A DNA stretch of 64,000 bases from Globodera rostochiensis (Eukaryota; Nematoda; Chromadorea; Rhabditida; Heteroderidae), in NCBI GenBank assembly GCA_018350325.1, contig JAEVLN010000006.1, forward strand, positions 2,122,693-2,186,692, written 5' to 3'. Below the pieces are notes generated by a model. That model ran no database searches. It was not told the origin of the DNA and saw nothing but the letters and a program-made list of their open reading frames with translations. The translations under genes and the position numbers were made by a program. Below are positions 14,101 through 24,800 of this stretch, one piece after another. Position 1 is the stretch's first letter; each line of letters begins with the position of its first letter.

Positions 14101-17100
14101 CAGCTAATGATCTGAATCTAAATTTAGCCCCTTTTTGTTCAAATTTTTGTTTTTTTAAATCGCTTCGGAAAACCATAGCATTTTCGGATTGATCAACCAG
14201 CGATAGAATTATCGTGTCAGGACGAAATGCCAAACACGCCCAACATGGTCAAAGTGCCAACTAGGCCTAAAACGGTTAAAATGCCAACCACACCCAAAAT
14301 GGTCAAAGTGCCAACTAGGCCTAAAACGGTCAAAATGCCAACCACGCCTAAAACAGTCAAAATGCCAACACGCCTAAAAACGGCCAATGTCAACTGGACT
14401 TAAACTTTAAAAATTTTGCCAAATTTAAGAAATGCGTTATGAAGTTCTGCTGGTCGGCAGCTTGGACAGATTCCCCGCATCACTGCTCTACATCGTCATG
14501 ACCGGTTCACATGGCTGCACATCATCCATTTTTTTGCCCGCCAACAGTGTCCAATTCACATTTGATGTAACCTATACCGTATTCCTATTTTCTTACAGTA
14601 ATTAAACAATTTTAAAATATTGTTACAGTAGTCCGATAATACACAGTAATCCGGCGCGGCAAACCGTTCATTTTGCAGTTCAAAAATCTTGGCACTCTGT
14701 CCACACTGCGCATTGGTCATTCGTTGGGAACAGACAAGGCGAACAACAACAACACCAATCTGCGACTGTCCAAATGGTTTCTTGACTATGTGAGAAGTGT
14801 CCACCACCAAATTTAAATTCAAAAATCTTTTAAATTTTGATGAATGGAAGGCCAAGGAACCAAATTTGAACACAAAATTTTAAAAATTTGAAACTCTTAA
14901 TGCGCGCTCATTAATTGTTTTTTAGGTGTTGGTTCGCAATTGTGTCACTGCCCAAACATTCTATTTCCGGTAAGCTCCCCTTGAGGCCAGTGTTTTCCCG
15001 GTTCCGGGGGTGAACGGAAAATTGGTCACCAGGATATTTCGAGTTTTTCGTTCTAACTTTTTTCAAACAACTCTAAAAGCTTAGCTTTCTTCTAAAAAAA
15101 GCTTCTTCAGACTAAATGCTGTCAAATGTTAATGAATTCTTGTATTCTGTAGACTTTTAAAAATGTTGTAAGCTGAAAAGTGGTTTGCTTCCAAGAAAAC
15201 TAGCGCCCTTTTATGCTAACTTTGTTTATACTAAGCCTAAATTAGTTGCTATCAATCAAAAGATCTCTTCGAGTTGAGTAATTATAGCAAAAAAAGCTAA
15301 GCTTTTAGAGTTGTTTGAAAAAAGTTAGAACGAAAAACTCGAAATATCCTGGTGACCGATTTTCCTTGGTGACCAATTTTTCCGGTGACCGATTTTCCGG
15401 GACTCGTTCCGGGAACCGGTTCCGGAGCCGCGGAACCGCAAAAAATTCGGAACCGATTTTTAAACCGGAACCGTCAGAAAAAATGGAACCGGAAAAACAC
15501 TGCTTGAGGCTACTTGAAAGTTTCGGTTCGATTTGGTCCCGTCAGGTTCCGAGGTGCCCGAAATTTTGTCGGGTTCCGTTCCAACTTGTGGTAGACGACA
15601 AAAATGTCCAGGAATCTACAACCCCCTAGCTAGAAGCCTAGAGGGTATTTCGGTTTAGTCATTACCAATTTTTTAAATCAGTTGTGGCCGATGGTTTGGC
15701 CGTGGCATCGACGACGGCGCATTGGAGCGGCTGCTCGTTGCGGAGGCCATTGTGTCTCGACGGCACTGTGCCTCCGGCAGTGATGACGAAGAGGCGGCAA
15801 ACGATGGCACGCCCGGTGGTGGTGGCACAGAACTGTCATCGTCGACGGCATGCCAACAAGTAGAGAGCAGCGCATTTTTGTGATGAGAAAAAAACATCCA
15901 ATCTTTTATAACTAAAAGGGCATGAAGTTGGAGCAGTACTTGCAACGTGCTGAAAGCCCGATGAGTGCGGCTGCTGCATTTTTGTCACCGCGCAAGGCCA
16001 AAATGTCCGCGGACGGAGCATCTGGTGGTGCTGGAGCACGACAACAACGCGACCGCTCCCATCGACGGTTCCGGTCGCCGAGCTGTGAGCGGAAGAACAG
16101 CGACTTCGGCACCGCGCAACAGAGCGGCATCTACGCGTCCATGGACGGAGGAGGAGGCTCTGGTCAGTAGAGGCCGGAATTTTGAAAAATCCTGGACCTT
16201 GGACCTGGATCTGGTTTTTGGAAAAGACCTGCTGGTCCTGGTTTTAACTGGACTAATTGTCCAGGTTTTTTCTGGACTCCAGGTCCAGACTGCTAGCAAC
16301 GAAAATACCTGGCTTCTGGACCTAGAGTCCAGGAAAAATCAGGTCTGGTCCCAGGTCCAAATCCGGGCTTTACTGGTCAGCTACAAAAATTTCAAAATAT
16401 TTTTGTTTAATATTTCGAAATTCTTTGGCATTAAGATCAACTACAAGTGCTGGAGCATCGGGTCGGAATTGCAGTGAACGCGCTCACCAAGCACTTCCTC
16501 ACCTCCACGGACAAGGACCAACAAATTAGAAATGCCAAACTGAGCACACTGCTTTGCTCAGAGGATGGCGGACTTTTGCCGTCGTTGGACGACATTTTGT
16601 AAGCAGATACATACCACATTCATATTTGGAAAATTTGCTCAAATAAATTAAAACAAAATTTTTTTTTAATTTTTAAAAAGCCATCATATTTTGGCATTTT
16701 TTTGCATATTTAAGCACATTTGGCCTGGTCCAGCGCATATTCCGGCCGATGTACCCGTGGGATTACATTGAGGTCAGTTTTGCACAACAAAACAAAAAAT
16801 ATATAAATTTTGATTAAAAAATTTGCAATACTATAATTCCGATTTTTTTGCAAATTTTCCTTAAGATTTAATGAATTTTTTGTCAGAAAGTGTTCGTGTG
16901 GTTCCGCAAATTTTTCTGCTCCGGTGAATCGAAAAAGTTCACGCAAGAACAGCGGTGAGTGTGAGTTGATGCGTTTGTTGATCAGAGTAGACTGATCGAG
17001 AATGGCATTTTAAGCAAAATTCGGGATTAAATGCCCCGGCATTTCATAAGGTGAAATGGAACAAATCCTGGCCAAAAAAAATCGGGATTAATTTGTGCCA

Positions 17101-19045
17101 TGACGAAATGCCAATCAGAAGGCCTAAAACTGGACAAAATGCCAAGCATAAATGCCAACCGGGTCAAAAATTTTGGCAATTACCTAGATGTCTTTTTTCG
17201 TCTGTTAGTTGACCCCGTTTTAGGCCTGGTTGGCATTAAGACTAGAGCCCAGACTTGAGCTTTGAGCGAGGCTCGAGACGAGATTCTCGAAAAAATCTCG
17301 GGTCTCGAAAAATCTCGAAAATTCAGTTTTGTTCGAGACGAGATCTCGAGATCGAGATTTCTCAAGAATCTCGTCGAGATTTTTTCGAGATCTTGAGACT
17401 CTCGACCGGGCTATTTAAGCCCTGGCATTTTGACATAGCGCCAGACTATAGGAGAATTTCAGTCCCAAAAAAGTATATTTCAGTCTCAATCCCGATCCCG
17501 CTCTGTTTGCTCCAACATGTCATTTGAGAAAACACTTAAAAGGGCCAAGGAATTTCTCAAGATTCAGAATTAAGGCATCGAAAATTTTTGAAACGAGACT
17601 CGTTCTTGAATGATATTTGAAGGTTTCGAGATTCCCGAACTTTTGTCATACATAAAGTTCTATGTTGAACGAGTTCCTTTGCACCACACAGATCATTGAT
17701 CATCTACACATACAATTTGGTGTCCAAAATTGCCGGTGCGTTGTCAATTTTTTATAAACATTTTTAAATATTTTGAATTTTAATTTGTTTTGACAGTTTG
17801 CCACAAAAGTTTCATGATTTTTTAAATTTGTTTAATTTTTGCAGCACATAATGCCGTCGGCAAAGAGGGAAAGTTTCACCTGTTCATCCTCTTCTCGCTC
17901 AGGTTGAACGCGTCTACCTAATTGAACAAGATTTAAAAAAAAAAAGATTTTTTTGTTGAAATTTTCTTTATTTTTTTCGGTAAATTTTTCCAATTTTTTC
18001 CCCCTAAGGGACCACATTTTGTCCGGCCTACTCCCGCTGATCGCATGGGTTCCGGTGACCGGCCAACTGTATGAGAAAAGTGCATTTTTGTGTCAACCAT
18101 CAAAGCTGTCATATTTGTCCAAGCTGATCTCAACGCTCAATGATTTTCGTAAGAAAATGTTTTTTGCATATTTAATTAGAAACATTTTTTTTGTAGAATA
18201 GCAAATCATGAGAGAAGCCCAAATGGCATTCATTTCGAAAAATTTTAGAATTCGAGCGACTTTCTAGTCAATATAAATCCATATTCTGGTTTTTTTGAGA
18301 ATGAATCCATATTTTGCCAATAATATGTCCATATTTTAGGCTATTTTTTTTGTTAAAAATTCTAAAAAAATTCAGTGTTTTTGTGAAAATTCTTCGTCTT
18401 TTCTCAAAAAAGTTATAACTTAAAACGTGTAAAATCTCCATTTTGTGCCATTTTGGAGCGCTAAGGCATATAACTTTTTTTGTTTAAGTGATATTGACCA
18501 GCTTTTTTTCTATTATAACATCTTCAGACATTCTGCTTTCGAATGGTACCAAAATTGTTTGATTTGGTCAAATCGCCAAAAAGTTATAACAATCTTAAAC
18601 TTGTCGACGCCAAAACAGCCGGTGCCAACACGGGTGGCGGCCAGGGATCTCAGAATGCCCTCTTTTTATGGCAAATGCCATAATTTTGAAAATTTGCCAT
18701 ATTTCCACACTTGCCATAGTTTTGCTATCTTTTAGAACTTGTGAAAAATTCTCATTTTTTAATAGAAAAATGTGAGAATTCCCGAAAATAGTGCTTCTTG
18801 ATTCGTACAATTTGAACTTTTTGGTTGCAAATCTCTTAACAAATTGAGTCAAAAATTCAAAATTTTCTCGGTGGCGCCTATTTTTGGAGCGAAGGTGATC
18901 TGAGATCCCTGGTGGCGGCGCCAAACACTGTCCCCCCCCCCCCCCCCCCCCGAACGTAATAAATGTTAGCATTGAAATTCGTTTTTTTTTGTTTTCAGAG
19001 TTTCTCTACGAAAAATCGCTGTTGCAAGGCATTGAGGCCATATGA
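1659..19045 (+). CDS. DENND5/RAB6IP1-like Rab regulator (DENN-RUN-PLAT-RUN protein)
   Basis: DENND5 proteins are large cytosolic regulators that act on Rab GTPases in Golgi and endosome traffic. I assembled 37 exons whose phases all agree: 1659-1727, 1851-2003, 2276-2363, 2458-2498, 2546-2577, 3290-3507, 3615-3763, 4047-4163, 4775-4973, 5283-5464, 5952-6152, 6681-6926, 7138-7288, 7337-7538, 7817-7856, 7907-8000, 9469-9563, 10145-10213, 10277-10400, 11184-12026, 12542-12707, 12759-12881, 13202-13304, 13866-13891, 13934-14055, 14430-14566, 14679-14789, 14926-14969, 15682-15859, 15919-16162, 16436-16598, 16715-16772, 16887-16954, 17692-17735, 17845-17902, 18009-18148, 18999-19045. They give 1714 residues. 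Landmarks in order are [11 protein letters not shown] at the N-terminus, the DENN core ([40 protein letters not shown]), the first RUN domain ([22 protein letters not shown]), [33 protein letters not shown], the PLAT domain (MRYEVLLVG) with [18 protein letters not shown] after it, and the second RUN domain. It is longer than human DENND5A (about 1290 residues) mainly because of a low-complexity exon at 11184-12026. The exon 11 start (5952 or 5973) and the acceptor at 12542 are the least certain. A polyadenylation signal (AATAAA) lies near 19186. Confidence 0.93.
2690..2835. repeat. AAGCCTAAGC/TTAGGCTTA foldback repeat, copy 1
   Basis: Alternating CCTAAG and CTTAGG hexamers form a near-palindrome, next to text shared with 32.6 kb and 54.8 kb (words such as GATTCGGGAA and GAGACACT). 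It lies in an intron of the DENND5-like gene. Confidence 0.6.
2985..3190. repeat. GTGCTCTGGTCGACTTTTT foldback repeat, copy 1
   Basis: The segment starts GGGATGTGCTCTGGTCGAC and ends with its near inverse (CAGAGCACATCCCTGG). Between them is an AAATCAGAAAACAGAATTCTGGT tandem. Related sequence is present at about 41.5 kb and 56.2 kb, so this is a dispersed element. Confidence 0.6.
4190..4470 (-). mobile_element. Decayed copy of the CAGGGGTGCC hAT-like family
   Basis: In inverse orientation this segment shares the GTACTGATTT words, the TTGAGAAAAATTGTTGG block and the CATTTCATGCG block of the intact element at 20757-21364, and ends near CGCACCCTG. It includes a poly-C run at about 4207-4220. It lies inside a DENND5-like intron. 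Confidence 0.55.
6232..6465. repeat. Foldback repeat (GGGTGTTTTTAGGGGTATTC arms)
   Basis: The left arm, with GGGTATTCGGGGGCGTAGAGTCC, is mirrored by GGACTCTACGCCACCCGAATA on the right, followed by AACCCTAGAAACACCC. The same arms occur at 13480-13690 and 60090-60450. It is intronic. Confidence 0.65.
6475..6645. repeat. GAGACTCGAGACC-type repeat ending in CATCACTAC
   Basis: A degenerate tandem of CGAGACTCGAGACCGAGACTTGACCC ends in GAGACTCTCGTGCATCACTAC. The same terminal sequence bounds related blocks in the receptor introns at 40.4 and 52.97 kb, so this is a dispersed element and not a simple-sequence accident. Confidence 0.6.
8012..9042. repeat. 37-bp minisatellite, about 28 copies
   Basis: The unit is the 37-bp sequence beginning ATTCGTCCATTTTTGGGCC and containing GGCATTGGGAGG. 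It is repeated head to tail about 28 times with an almost single variable base (TTTCTGG or TTTTTGG). Because 37 is not a multiple of three, all six frames give long artificial open frames. It lies wholly in the intron between the 7907-8000 and 9469-9563 exons and interrupts the first RUN domain coding sequence. Confidence 0.97.
10404..10880. repeat. Direct repeat of about 60 bp flanking 350 bp
   Basis: The sequence GTAATGTGTCCCCTGGCTTT with its continuation to GGTATTTTAAAT occurs at about 10404-10468 and again at about 10817-10880, nearly identical. It lies in the intron after the 10277-10400 exon and begins just after that exon's donor. The second copy may be a partial duplication of the donor region. 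Confidence 0.8.
10874..10975 (+). other. Possible extra exon of the DENND5-like gene
   Basis: An open stretch of 34 codons starting at an ATG has protein-like composition ([16 protein letters not shown]) and ends exactly at a strong donor, AAC|GTAAGC. No good acceptor precedes it and I see no matching segment in DENND5 proteins, so it is not in my gene model. It could be an alternative first exon. Confidence 0.25.
11118..11146. repeat. (TA)n microsatellite
   Basis: About 13 TA dinucleotides in an intron, close to the acceptor of the long low-complexity exon. Confidence 0.9.
13475..13695. repeat. Foldback repeat, 13.5 kb copy
   Basis: The arms GTCGATAAAAAAGGTTTTTC and GGGGTATTCAGAGGCGTAGA on the left are mirrored on the right, ending AACCTTTTTATCGAC. 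The spacer contains CCAGACCCGAATTC. It is the same family as 6.2 and 60.1 kb and lies inside a DENND5-like intron. Confidence 0.75.
14215..14405. repeat. Tandem repeat, AAAATGCCAACCACGCCTAA unit
   Basis: Units of 26-33 bp with GGTCAAAATGCCAAC and CGCCTAAAAC repeat about six times. Similar units occur near 17.1-17.2 kb and as a longer array at 35.96-36.18 kb. It is intronic. Confidence 0.75.
14988..15502. mobile_element. hAT-like non-autonomous element, 515 bp, with 8-bp TSD
   Basis: The ends are CAGTGTTTTCCCGGTTCC and GGAACCGGAAAAACACTG, inverted repeats of each other. The element is flanked by the perfect 8-bp direct repeat CTTGAGGC at 14980-14987 and 15503-15510. The interior is itself a large foldback: TCACCAGGATATTTCGAG with its continuation is mirrored about 200 bp later. 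There is no transposase frame. Eight-base duplications with CAG...CTG ends are typical of hAT elements. Confidence 0.88.
17095..17425. repeat. TCTCGA-rich foldback element with flanking tandem units
   Basis: The first part repeats AAAATGCCAA and GCCTAAAAC words. From about 17243 the sequence TAGAGCCCAGACTTGAGC leads into an inverted repeat of GAGACGAGATCTCGAGATC and closes near CTCGACCGGGCT. Similar blocks lie at 24.83, 37.20, 39.35 and 46.51 kb. It is intronic. Confidence 0.65.
18642..18911. mobile_element. hAT-like element, 270 bp, with 8-bp TSD
   Basis: The ends CAGGGATCTCAGA and TCTGAGATCCCTG are inverted repeats. The perfect 8-bp flanks GTGGCGGC lie at 18634-18641 and 18912-18919. No coding capacity. 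It sits in the last intron of the DENND5-like gene, inside a short GC-rich block unlike the surrounding intron. Confidence 0.9.
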
Positions 19046-19570
19046 AGACGGATGGAAAACGAGCAAATATTATTAAATTTAAAAATGTATGATTTGTACA
19101 TAAAATATATATGTAATAGCAATCAGATTTTTAATTAGGTAAATTTTTGTATTGTAAAAATCGGTACCTATTCATTTAAAAAGAAAAATAAATTTGCTCG
19201 CCTTTAACACATTTTAATATATGTTTAAACTTTACAGAAAGCATCAAAAAAAGAGAGGAAAATCAAATACAAATTTTCTTCAAAATTTTACTGCTTAATC
19301 ACGCAAGCAGCCGCAACACATTTTTGGCCTTTGTGCATGTCTGGGCAAATTTTAATTAGTTTTTAGAATAAAATAATTTTTTTTTTGTACATTGCGTGTA
19401 GTAGAGTTAGTAGTTGCCAGGGGATTTACAGATTTGCCAACGTAAAATGCCGCGCAAAAAAGGGGGGGCGGGGAGCACCGGACGCCCAGCAGCATCAGAG
19501 GGTAAAATGGGGCCAATTTTATGCTGGTGCTGGTTGGCTGTGGCCTCACTTTGCATTTTTTGCCCCATTT
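19046..19570. other. 3' flank of the DENND5-like gene
   Basis: The region includes the probable 3' untranslated region with AATAAA near 19186 and a second AT-rich stretch. No further gene was seen. Confidence 0.5.
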
Positions 19571-19574
19571 GAAT

Positions 19575-19915
19575 GCCGCCTCTTCATGGCACTTCTTTCA
19601 TTTGTCCCTTTATATCTTTTGTCTCTTTTACGTTTTGTCTCATTTTCACTCTTGTCACTTTATCCCTTTTGGCATTTTCCCCTTTTGACACTTTATCCCT
19701 TTTGGCATTATTCTCTTGGCACTTTATCCCTTTTGGCATTTTTTTCTTTTGTCACTTTATCCCTTTTGGCATTTTCCCCTTTTGACACTTTATCCCTTTT
19801 GGCCCCTTTTCTCACTTTATCCCTTTTGGCATTTTTTTCTTTTGTCACTTTATCCCTTTTGGCATTTTTCCTCTTGGCACTTTAGCCTTTTGGCATTTTT
19901 CCGGTTTGTCATAAC
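19575..19915. repeat. Minisatellite, CTTTATCCCTTTTGGCATTT unit
   Basis: About ten pyrimidine-rich units of roughly 30 bp (CACTTTATCCCTTTTGGCAT plus a variable TTTCCTCTTTTG part). One strand is strongly enriched in pyrimidines. The open frames across it are artefacts. Confidence 0.9.
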
Positions 19916-19919
19916 CCCA

Positions 19920-20748
19920 AGGGTCTATTGTCAATTAACAATCAAATCCATGCTTTTTTGAAAATTTTGAGGCCAAAAATTGATTTTTGGATAAATTAAA
20001 TTTTCGAAAACTCGGGGGGACAGCTTCCAAATTAGTCAAAAAAAGGTCATTTTCGGATTAAACGGGGTCCCGAAAGACCCCGACCTCTTTAAAGGATCCG
20101 TTTGTCAACTTTTAAAACTTCATTTATCAAATGGCCAAAGGAACGGTGGACAAAACAATCGTTAAATCATTAACATTAATCTCTGAACTGCAAAAAGTGC
20201 CAAATTTTTTAATAAACAAAAACAAATTATCAAGTGAATGAACCAAAGATCGGTAATTTGCTGAAACGGGAAACGGGGAAACTCAAAAATTTGCTGAAAC
20301 CCCTACATTTTTCACTCATTTTAAAATTTTAGACTTTTTAGCCAATATAAATCCATATTTTGGCTTTTTTTGAGAATAAATCCGTATTTCGCCATTTTTC
20401 CGTAATATGTCCATATTTTGGCAATTTTGGTCTAAAATTCACAAGAAAAATTCTGAGTTTTTGTGAAAATTTCATAAGAAAAATACCGTTAAAAATCAAA
20501 AATTTTTCAAACTAAAAATGCACCCCTAAAAAAAGACTTTTTCTTGGACCAAAAATCCACCCCTAAAGATCGAAATTTTCTTAAAATTTTTAAAGAATGA
20601 CGAATTTTGAAGATTTTCATGCATTAATTGCGAATATTTGCACATTTTTAGTCCTATTTTGGCACTTTTTGGGGTTTTTGGTCCATATTTTGGCACTTTT
20701 TGGGGTTTTTGGTCCATATTTTGGGGGGTTTTTAGTCCATATTTACGT
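19920..20748. other. Intergenic, no gene seen
   Basis: AT-rich sequence including ATTTTGGxxxTTTTTGGTCCATA tandem-like words at about 20640-20745 and TATGTCCATATTTTGGC words shared with 18.24-18.34 kb. Nothing coding was supported. Confidence 0.5.
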
Positions 20749-20756
20749 CTTTTAGT

Positions 20757-21364
20757 CAGGGGTGCCAACAAAAATTTTTCAAAATCAGTACATTGAAATC
20801 AAATTATCAGATTTTGGGGTCAAAAATCAGTACATTTTAAAAAATGTCTCAAAATATAATAAATCATTAATTTTTCGCATGAAATGTGCGTTTTTAACCA
20901 TATTTCACTCCTCCAACAATTTTTCTCAACAATTCGGGGTTGGAAATTGCAGCTTTTCACATGGATTTTTGAGTTGGTGGGTCCGACGGCGCCGACAGGT
21001 GCCGTCGGGAAAAGTTTTTTATTTTATAACGTTTTTTTTGTTAAGAAATTGTGCAACATTTCGAAAACCTTCCGATTTTCGTTTTTTCAAAAAAGCATTT
21101 TTTTTTGTGAAATCTGCTTTAGTGGGGGGGGGGGGGGGTCGGCGGTGCCGATAGGCGCCGCCGGGTAAATTTTTGGATTTTCGACTCAATTTGTTAACAA
21201 AATTGGTCCAAAAATGCGAATTATCCTGAAAATCAGTACAAAATCAGTACGCCGAGCTAAAATCAGTACATTTCTGACAAATCAGTACATTTTTAATTTG
21301 TCAGATTCTGCCTTCTAATATCAATCAGTACATTTCTGATAAATAAGTACAAATGGCACCCCTG
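20757..21364. mobile_element. hAT-like element, 608 bp, with perfect 8-bp TSD
   Basis: Terminal inverted repeats are CAGGGGTGCCA and TGGCACCCCTG. The perfect target duplication CTTTTAGT lies at 20749-20756 and 21365-21372. Subterminal regions repeat AATCAGTACATT in both orientations, which could be binding sites for a transposase supplied elsewhere. There is no long frame of its own, so it is a non-autonomous copy. A decayed relative lies at 4.2-4.5 kb. Confidence 0.93.
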
Positions 21365-21372
21365 CTTTTAGT

Positions 21373-21824
21373 CCATCCATATACCTAAATCTCGTCTCTA
21401 GTGATGGATGACACGCTTTCATTTTTTTGAATTTTGCACACATTTTAAGCTTCTTTGCATATTGCTTGGCAAAACGGTTACGGCGCTGGGACAATTCAGT
21501 GCGGGACAATTCAGTACCGCAAGGTATTCTTTTAAAGAACATTTTCAAATTCAACCAACTCGCGCAAGCTTGGCACCAACCAAATGTGCACGAGTCAATG
21601 GATGCTTTCAGAAAAATTAAATAATGCTTGCCTGGCGCTTAAATGACGCACAGCCAGCCGCCACCTGAGCGCCGTAGCAAAATGCTCAATTGGACGTGTC
21701 CTTCAAAATATTAGCATAGGTAACCTACCTACATAAGTTTAATATCCAAAATTCAATTTTGCAATTTTAGCACACAATTACCTATTTATTTTAAATATTG
21801 ATTGCCATCATTTGTGTACATAAA
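21373..21824. other. Upstream region of the AMSH-like gene
   Basis: AT-rich, moderately mixed sequence without a supported exon. It presumably holds the promoter and 5' leader of the gene starting at 21825. Confidence 0.4.
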
Positions 21825-24800
21825 ATGGATCCAGCAAAACGGCTTATGGATTTGGGTAACTTTTGGCACAAAAAAACGGAATTTTTATTAGAAAATTCAA
21901 AATTTTAGTTGAAATGGCCAAGCCTAGGGAATTGCCCGCATCGATGACAATGGAAAAGTGAGTAACATTTATACATTTATTTTATGTCCGGCCAAAAAAA
22001 TTGGGGCCAAATTTGGCCCGCCAATAAAATGTGCCATAAATGATTTGCCAAGATGTCTGCAAATTCTGAACGAAATCCATCAGCTTGGCACTTTTTATGC
22101 CGAAGATGGGCACGACGAGGAGAAGGCGTTCATTTTGTTTCTCCGATATATCAGGCAAGTTGGCACCCAAAATAGTGAACAAAAATGCATTAAATAAAAA
22201 CATTTTTGAATAAAAATAGAAAAATTCAAAAAGTGCCAAAGGCAAAATCACAAAAATTAATATTGGTGTTCAATTAAATTGTTTTAAAATTTCCAACAAA
22301 AAAAGCAAAATCTTGGTTAAACTAAGCAAATAGATTTTCATTTAAATTTTTCAGCATTGTTGTCGAAGAATTGGTATGTCTTGATGCTAATAAAAAAGAA
22401 AAATGGCCAATGCTTAAATATTGAAAAATTAAAAATAAATTGTTTTTTTACCCCGCAAAAGCCTCGGCATCCAAATTTTTTCACATTGACCATGCCGGAA
22501 CGTTGCGCGTTGGACACCCAAGCATTGCGCTCGATGAGCAAAGCGGAGCTGTTGAAACAGCACATTCGGTCCAAGTACGAGTTGGAGAAGTCGGAACAGC
22601 ACAAGGTTGTAGATGAGCCCATTGTTGTGCACATTCACTGAACAGAAATTATGAAAATTCTTCCCGCGTTTTACTAAATGAAGAACAAAATGCGATTTTA
22701 GCGTTTGCGGCTTTTTTAGCTCAATTTTGGGGGGTTTTTGATGGCCCCGGTGGTGCTGCGAGGGGGGAATTTTGAAATTTGGTTGCCCTTGGCTCAAATT
22801 TTCGGGTTTTGATGGCCCCGGACAGGCCCGTACACAGGGGGGGGGGGCCAAGGGGGCCAGGCCTCCCCCCCCCGAAATGTTTTTTGAGAAAAAAAACCAT
22901 AGGGGGGACCCTTTTGTTTTGAACTTTTACATTTTTTGTGACTAATTTTCTTAACAAACTGTCATCAAAAACAAAAAAAATTTGCATTTTTGAAAAATTT
23001 GAACGACGAAATTTTTAGAAATTTCAACAAAAATGTTTAAAAATTCTAAAAGTTAGTGAACATTAAACTTTTTTTGGAAAAATTGCTTTAAAAAATGCAA
23101 TAAAACTCAAAAATGCACCTCTAAGAAGCGACTTTTTTTGCTTGGCCCCCCCCCCGAAAATTTTTTCTGGGTACGGCCCTGGCCCCGGAGGCGCTTCAAG
23201 AGGGGAAATATTGAAATTTTTTCAATTGAATTTTGGAAATTTGATTATTCAGTTAAAGCAACAAATGAAGCAGCAGGAGCCAATGCTAGACCCTTTTGTT
23301 GCTTCAACATCGGGCAGCCAATCGTCACAACTTTTGGAGGTAAAGGAACAAAATTCAAGAATTTATCGAAAAAAAGCGTCAAAAAATTCATTTTACATTA
23401 AAGTTTCGAGTACATACATAATTATATTGGTCCCTTCTAACACATCCATAGAGCTAACTTGCTTTCAACCGTAACCGATTTAGAAAATTCTTAAAGCCAA
23501 TCAAAAGATTTCAAAGATAAAAGCTTTGAGATTGGACAATTCGCAAAAAAGTTATGGCCTTAACACTTGATAAAATTTAAAAATCCCGATTTTGGGGGGG
23601 TTTTCTAGCCATAACTTTTTTGAATCTTGTCCAATCTCAAAGCTTTAACTTAATGAAAGCTTCATCTCTTTGAAATCTTTCGATTGGGTTTAAGATTTTC
23701 TGAATGGGTTAAGATTGAACAAAGTTAGTACCCGATCTTGTTTGGTGATGAGTTGTGTTACCCCAATATATATGCACATTTATCACTTTTTGAAGTTGAG
23801 TGTACAATTTTGATTTGTTTTAGCAATTTTTTGTTCAGCAACAATTGCTCAGCCCATATGTTCAGTGCCAGAGTGTTTCATTGCAACCGATCATGTTCCA
23901 AGTATGAAAATCACAATAATAAGAATGATCAGGTCACGGATAGCATTTTGAACAAATCAATCACGAAATTATCATTTGATAAGGTTGATTTTGTATGATC
24001 AGTTCGATAAAAGTTAAGCTCTGATCACTTCCACTTTCTCTCTGATCAAAGACCCGTATTTGAATGCTCAGATTGTCAGAATGCAATTTTAGTTCTGATC
24101 AGTTCCAATCTTATTGATCAAACGCTATTTGGTTAATCAAATCAGAATGCAATTAGCTCTGATCAGTTCCATTATTTTTGATCAAAGGCCATTTGGTTGA
24201 TCAGCTCATCAGAATGCAATTTTAGTTCTGATCAGTTTCAATCTTTTTGATCAAACGCTATTTGATTGATCAACTGATCAGAATGCAATCTTAGCTCTGA
24301 TCAGTTCCATTCTCTCTCCGATCAGATAAATCAAATCTCTTTTGCACAATCAGTTCTTCTAAAGCTCTGAAAGATAATACTATGAAGCTCGGATAACAAT
24401 TATATGTCATTTAAGCGGCTAATCATCCCCAACAACATTCCCGAGCTGTTTCTGGCCCAACATTCACTGATCACCGCCACTGCTGCCGCTGCCGATCAAC
24501 AACAAAATGCTTCCGAAGTGCCATTGCACATTGCCATTCTGTATGGTCGTCTCGTATGTTCTCACATTTCTTAAAAATAATAATTCAATAAAAATTTTAA
24601 GTTAAAAAATTCGTCGTTTTTAGATCGAACATTTATTTAATAATTTGGAAAACATTAAATTTTAAAATTTTTTTTCAGGTGAGCAAAAGTTTAATTGTCT
24701 CCCAACTTTTGCCATGCGCTTACGATACCATTCAAAAAAGGGATTTTCGTCGATTTGCAGCCGATCGTGAATCCGGCGAAGTAGGCATATGCCATTCATT

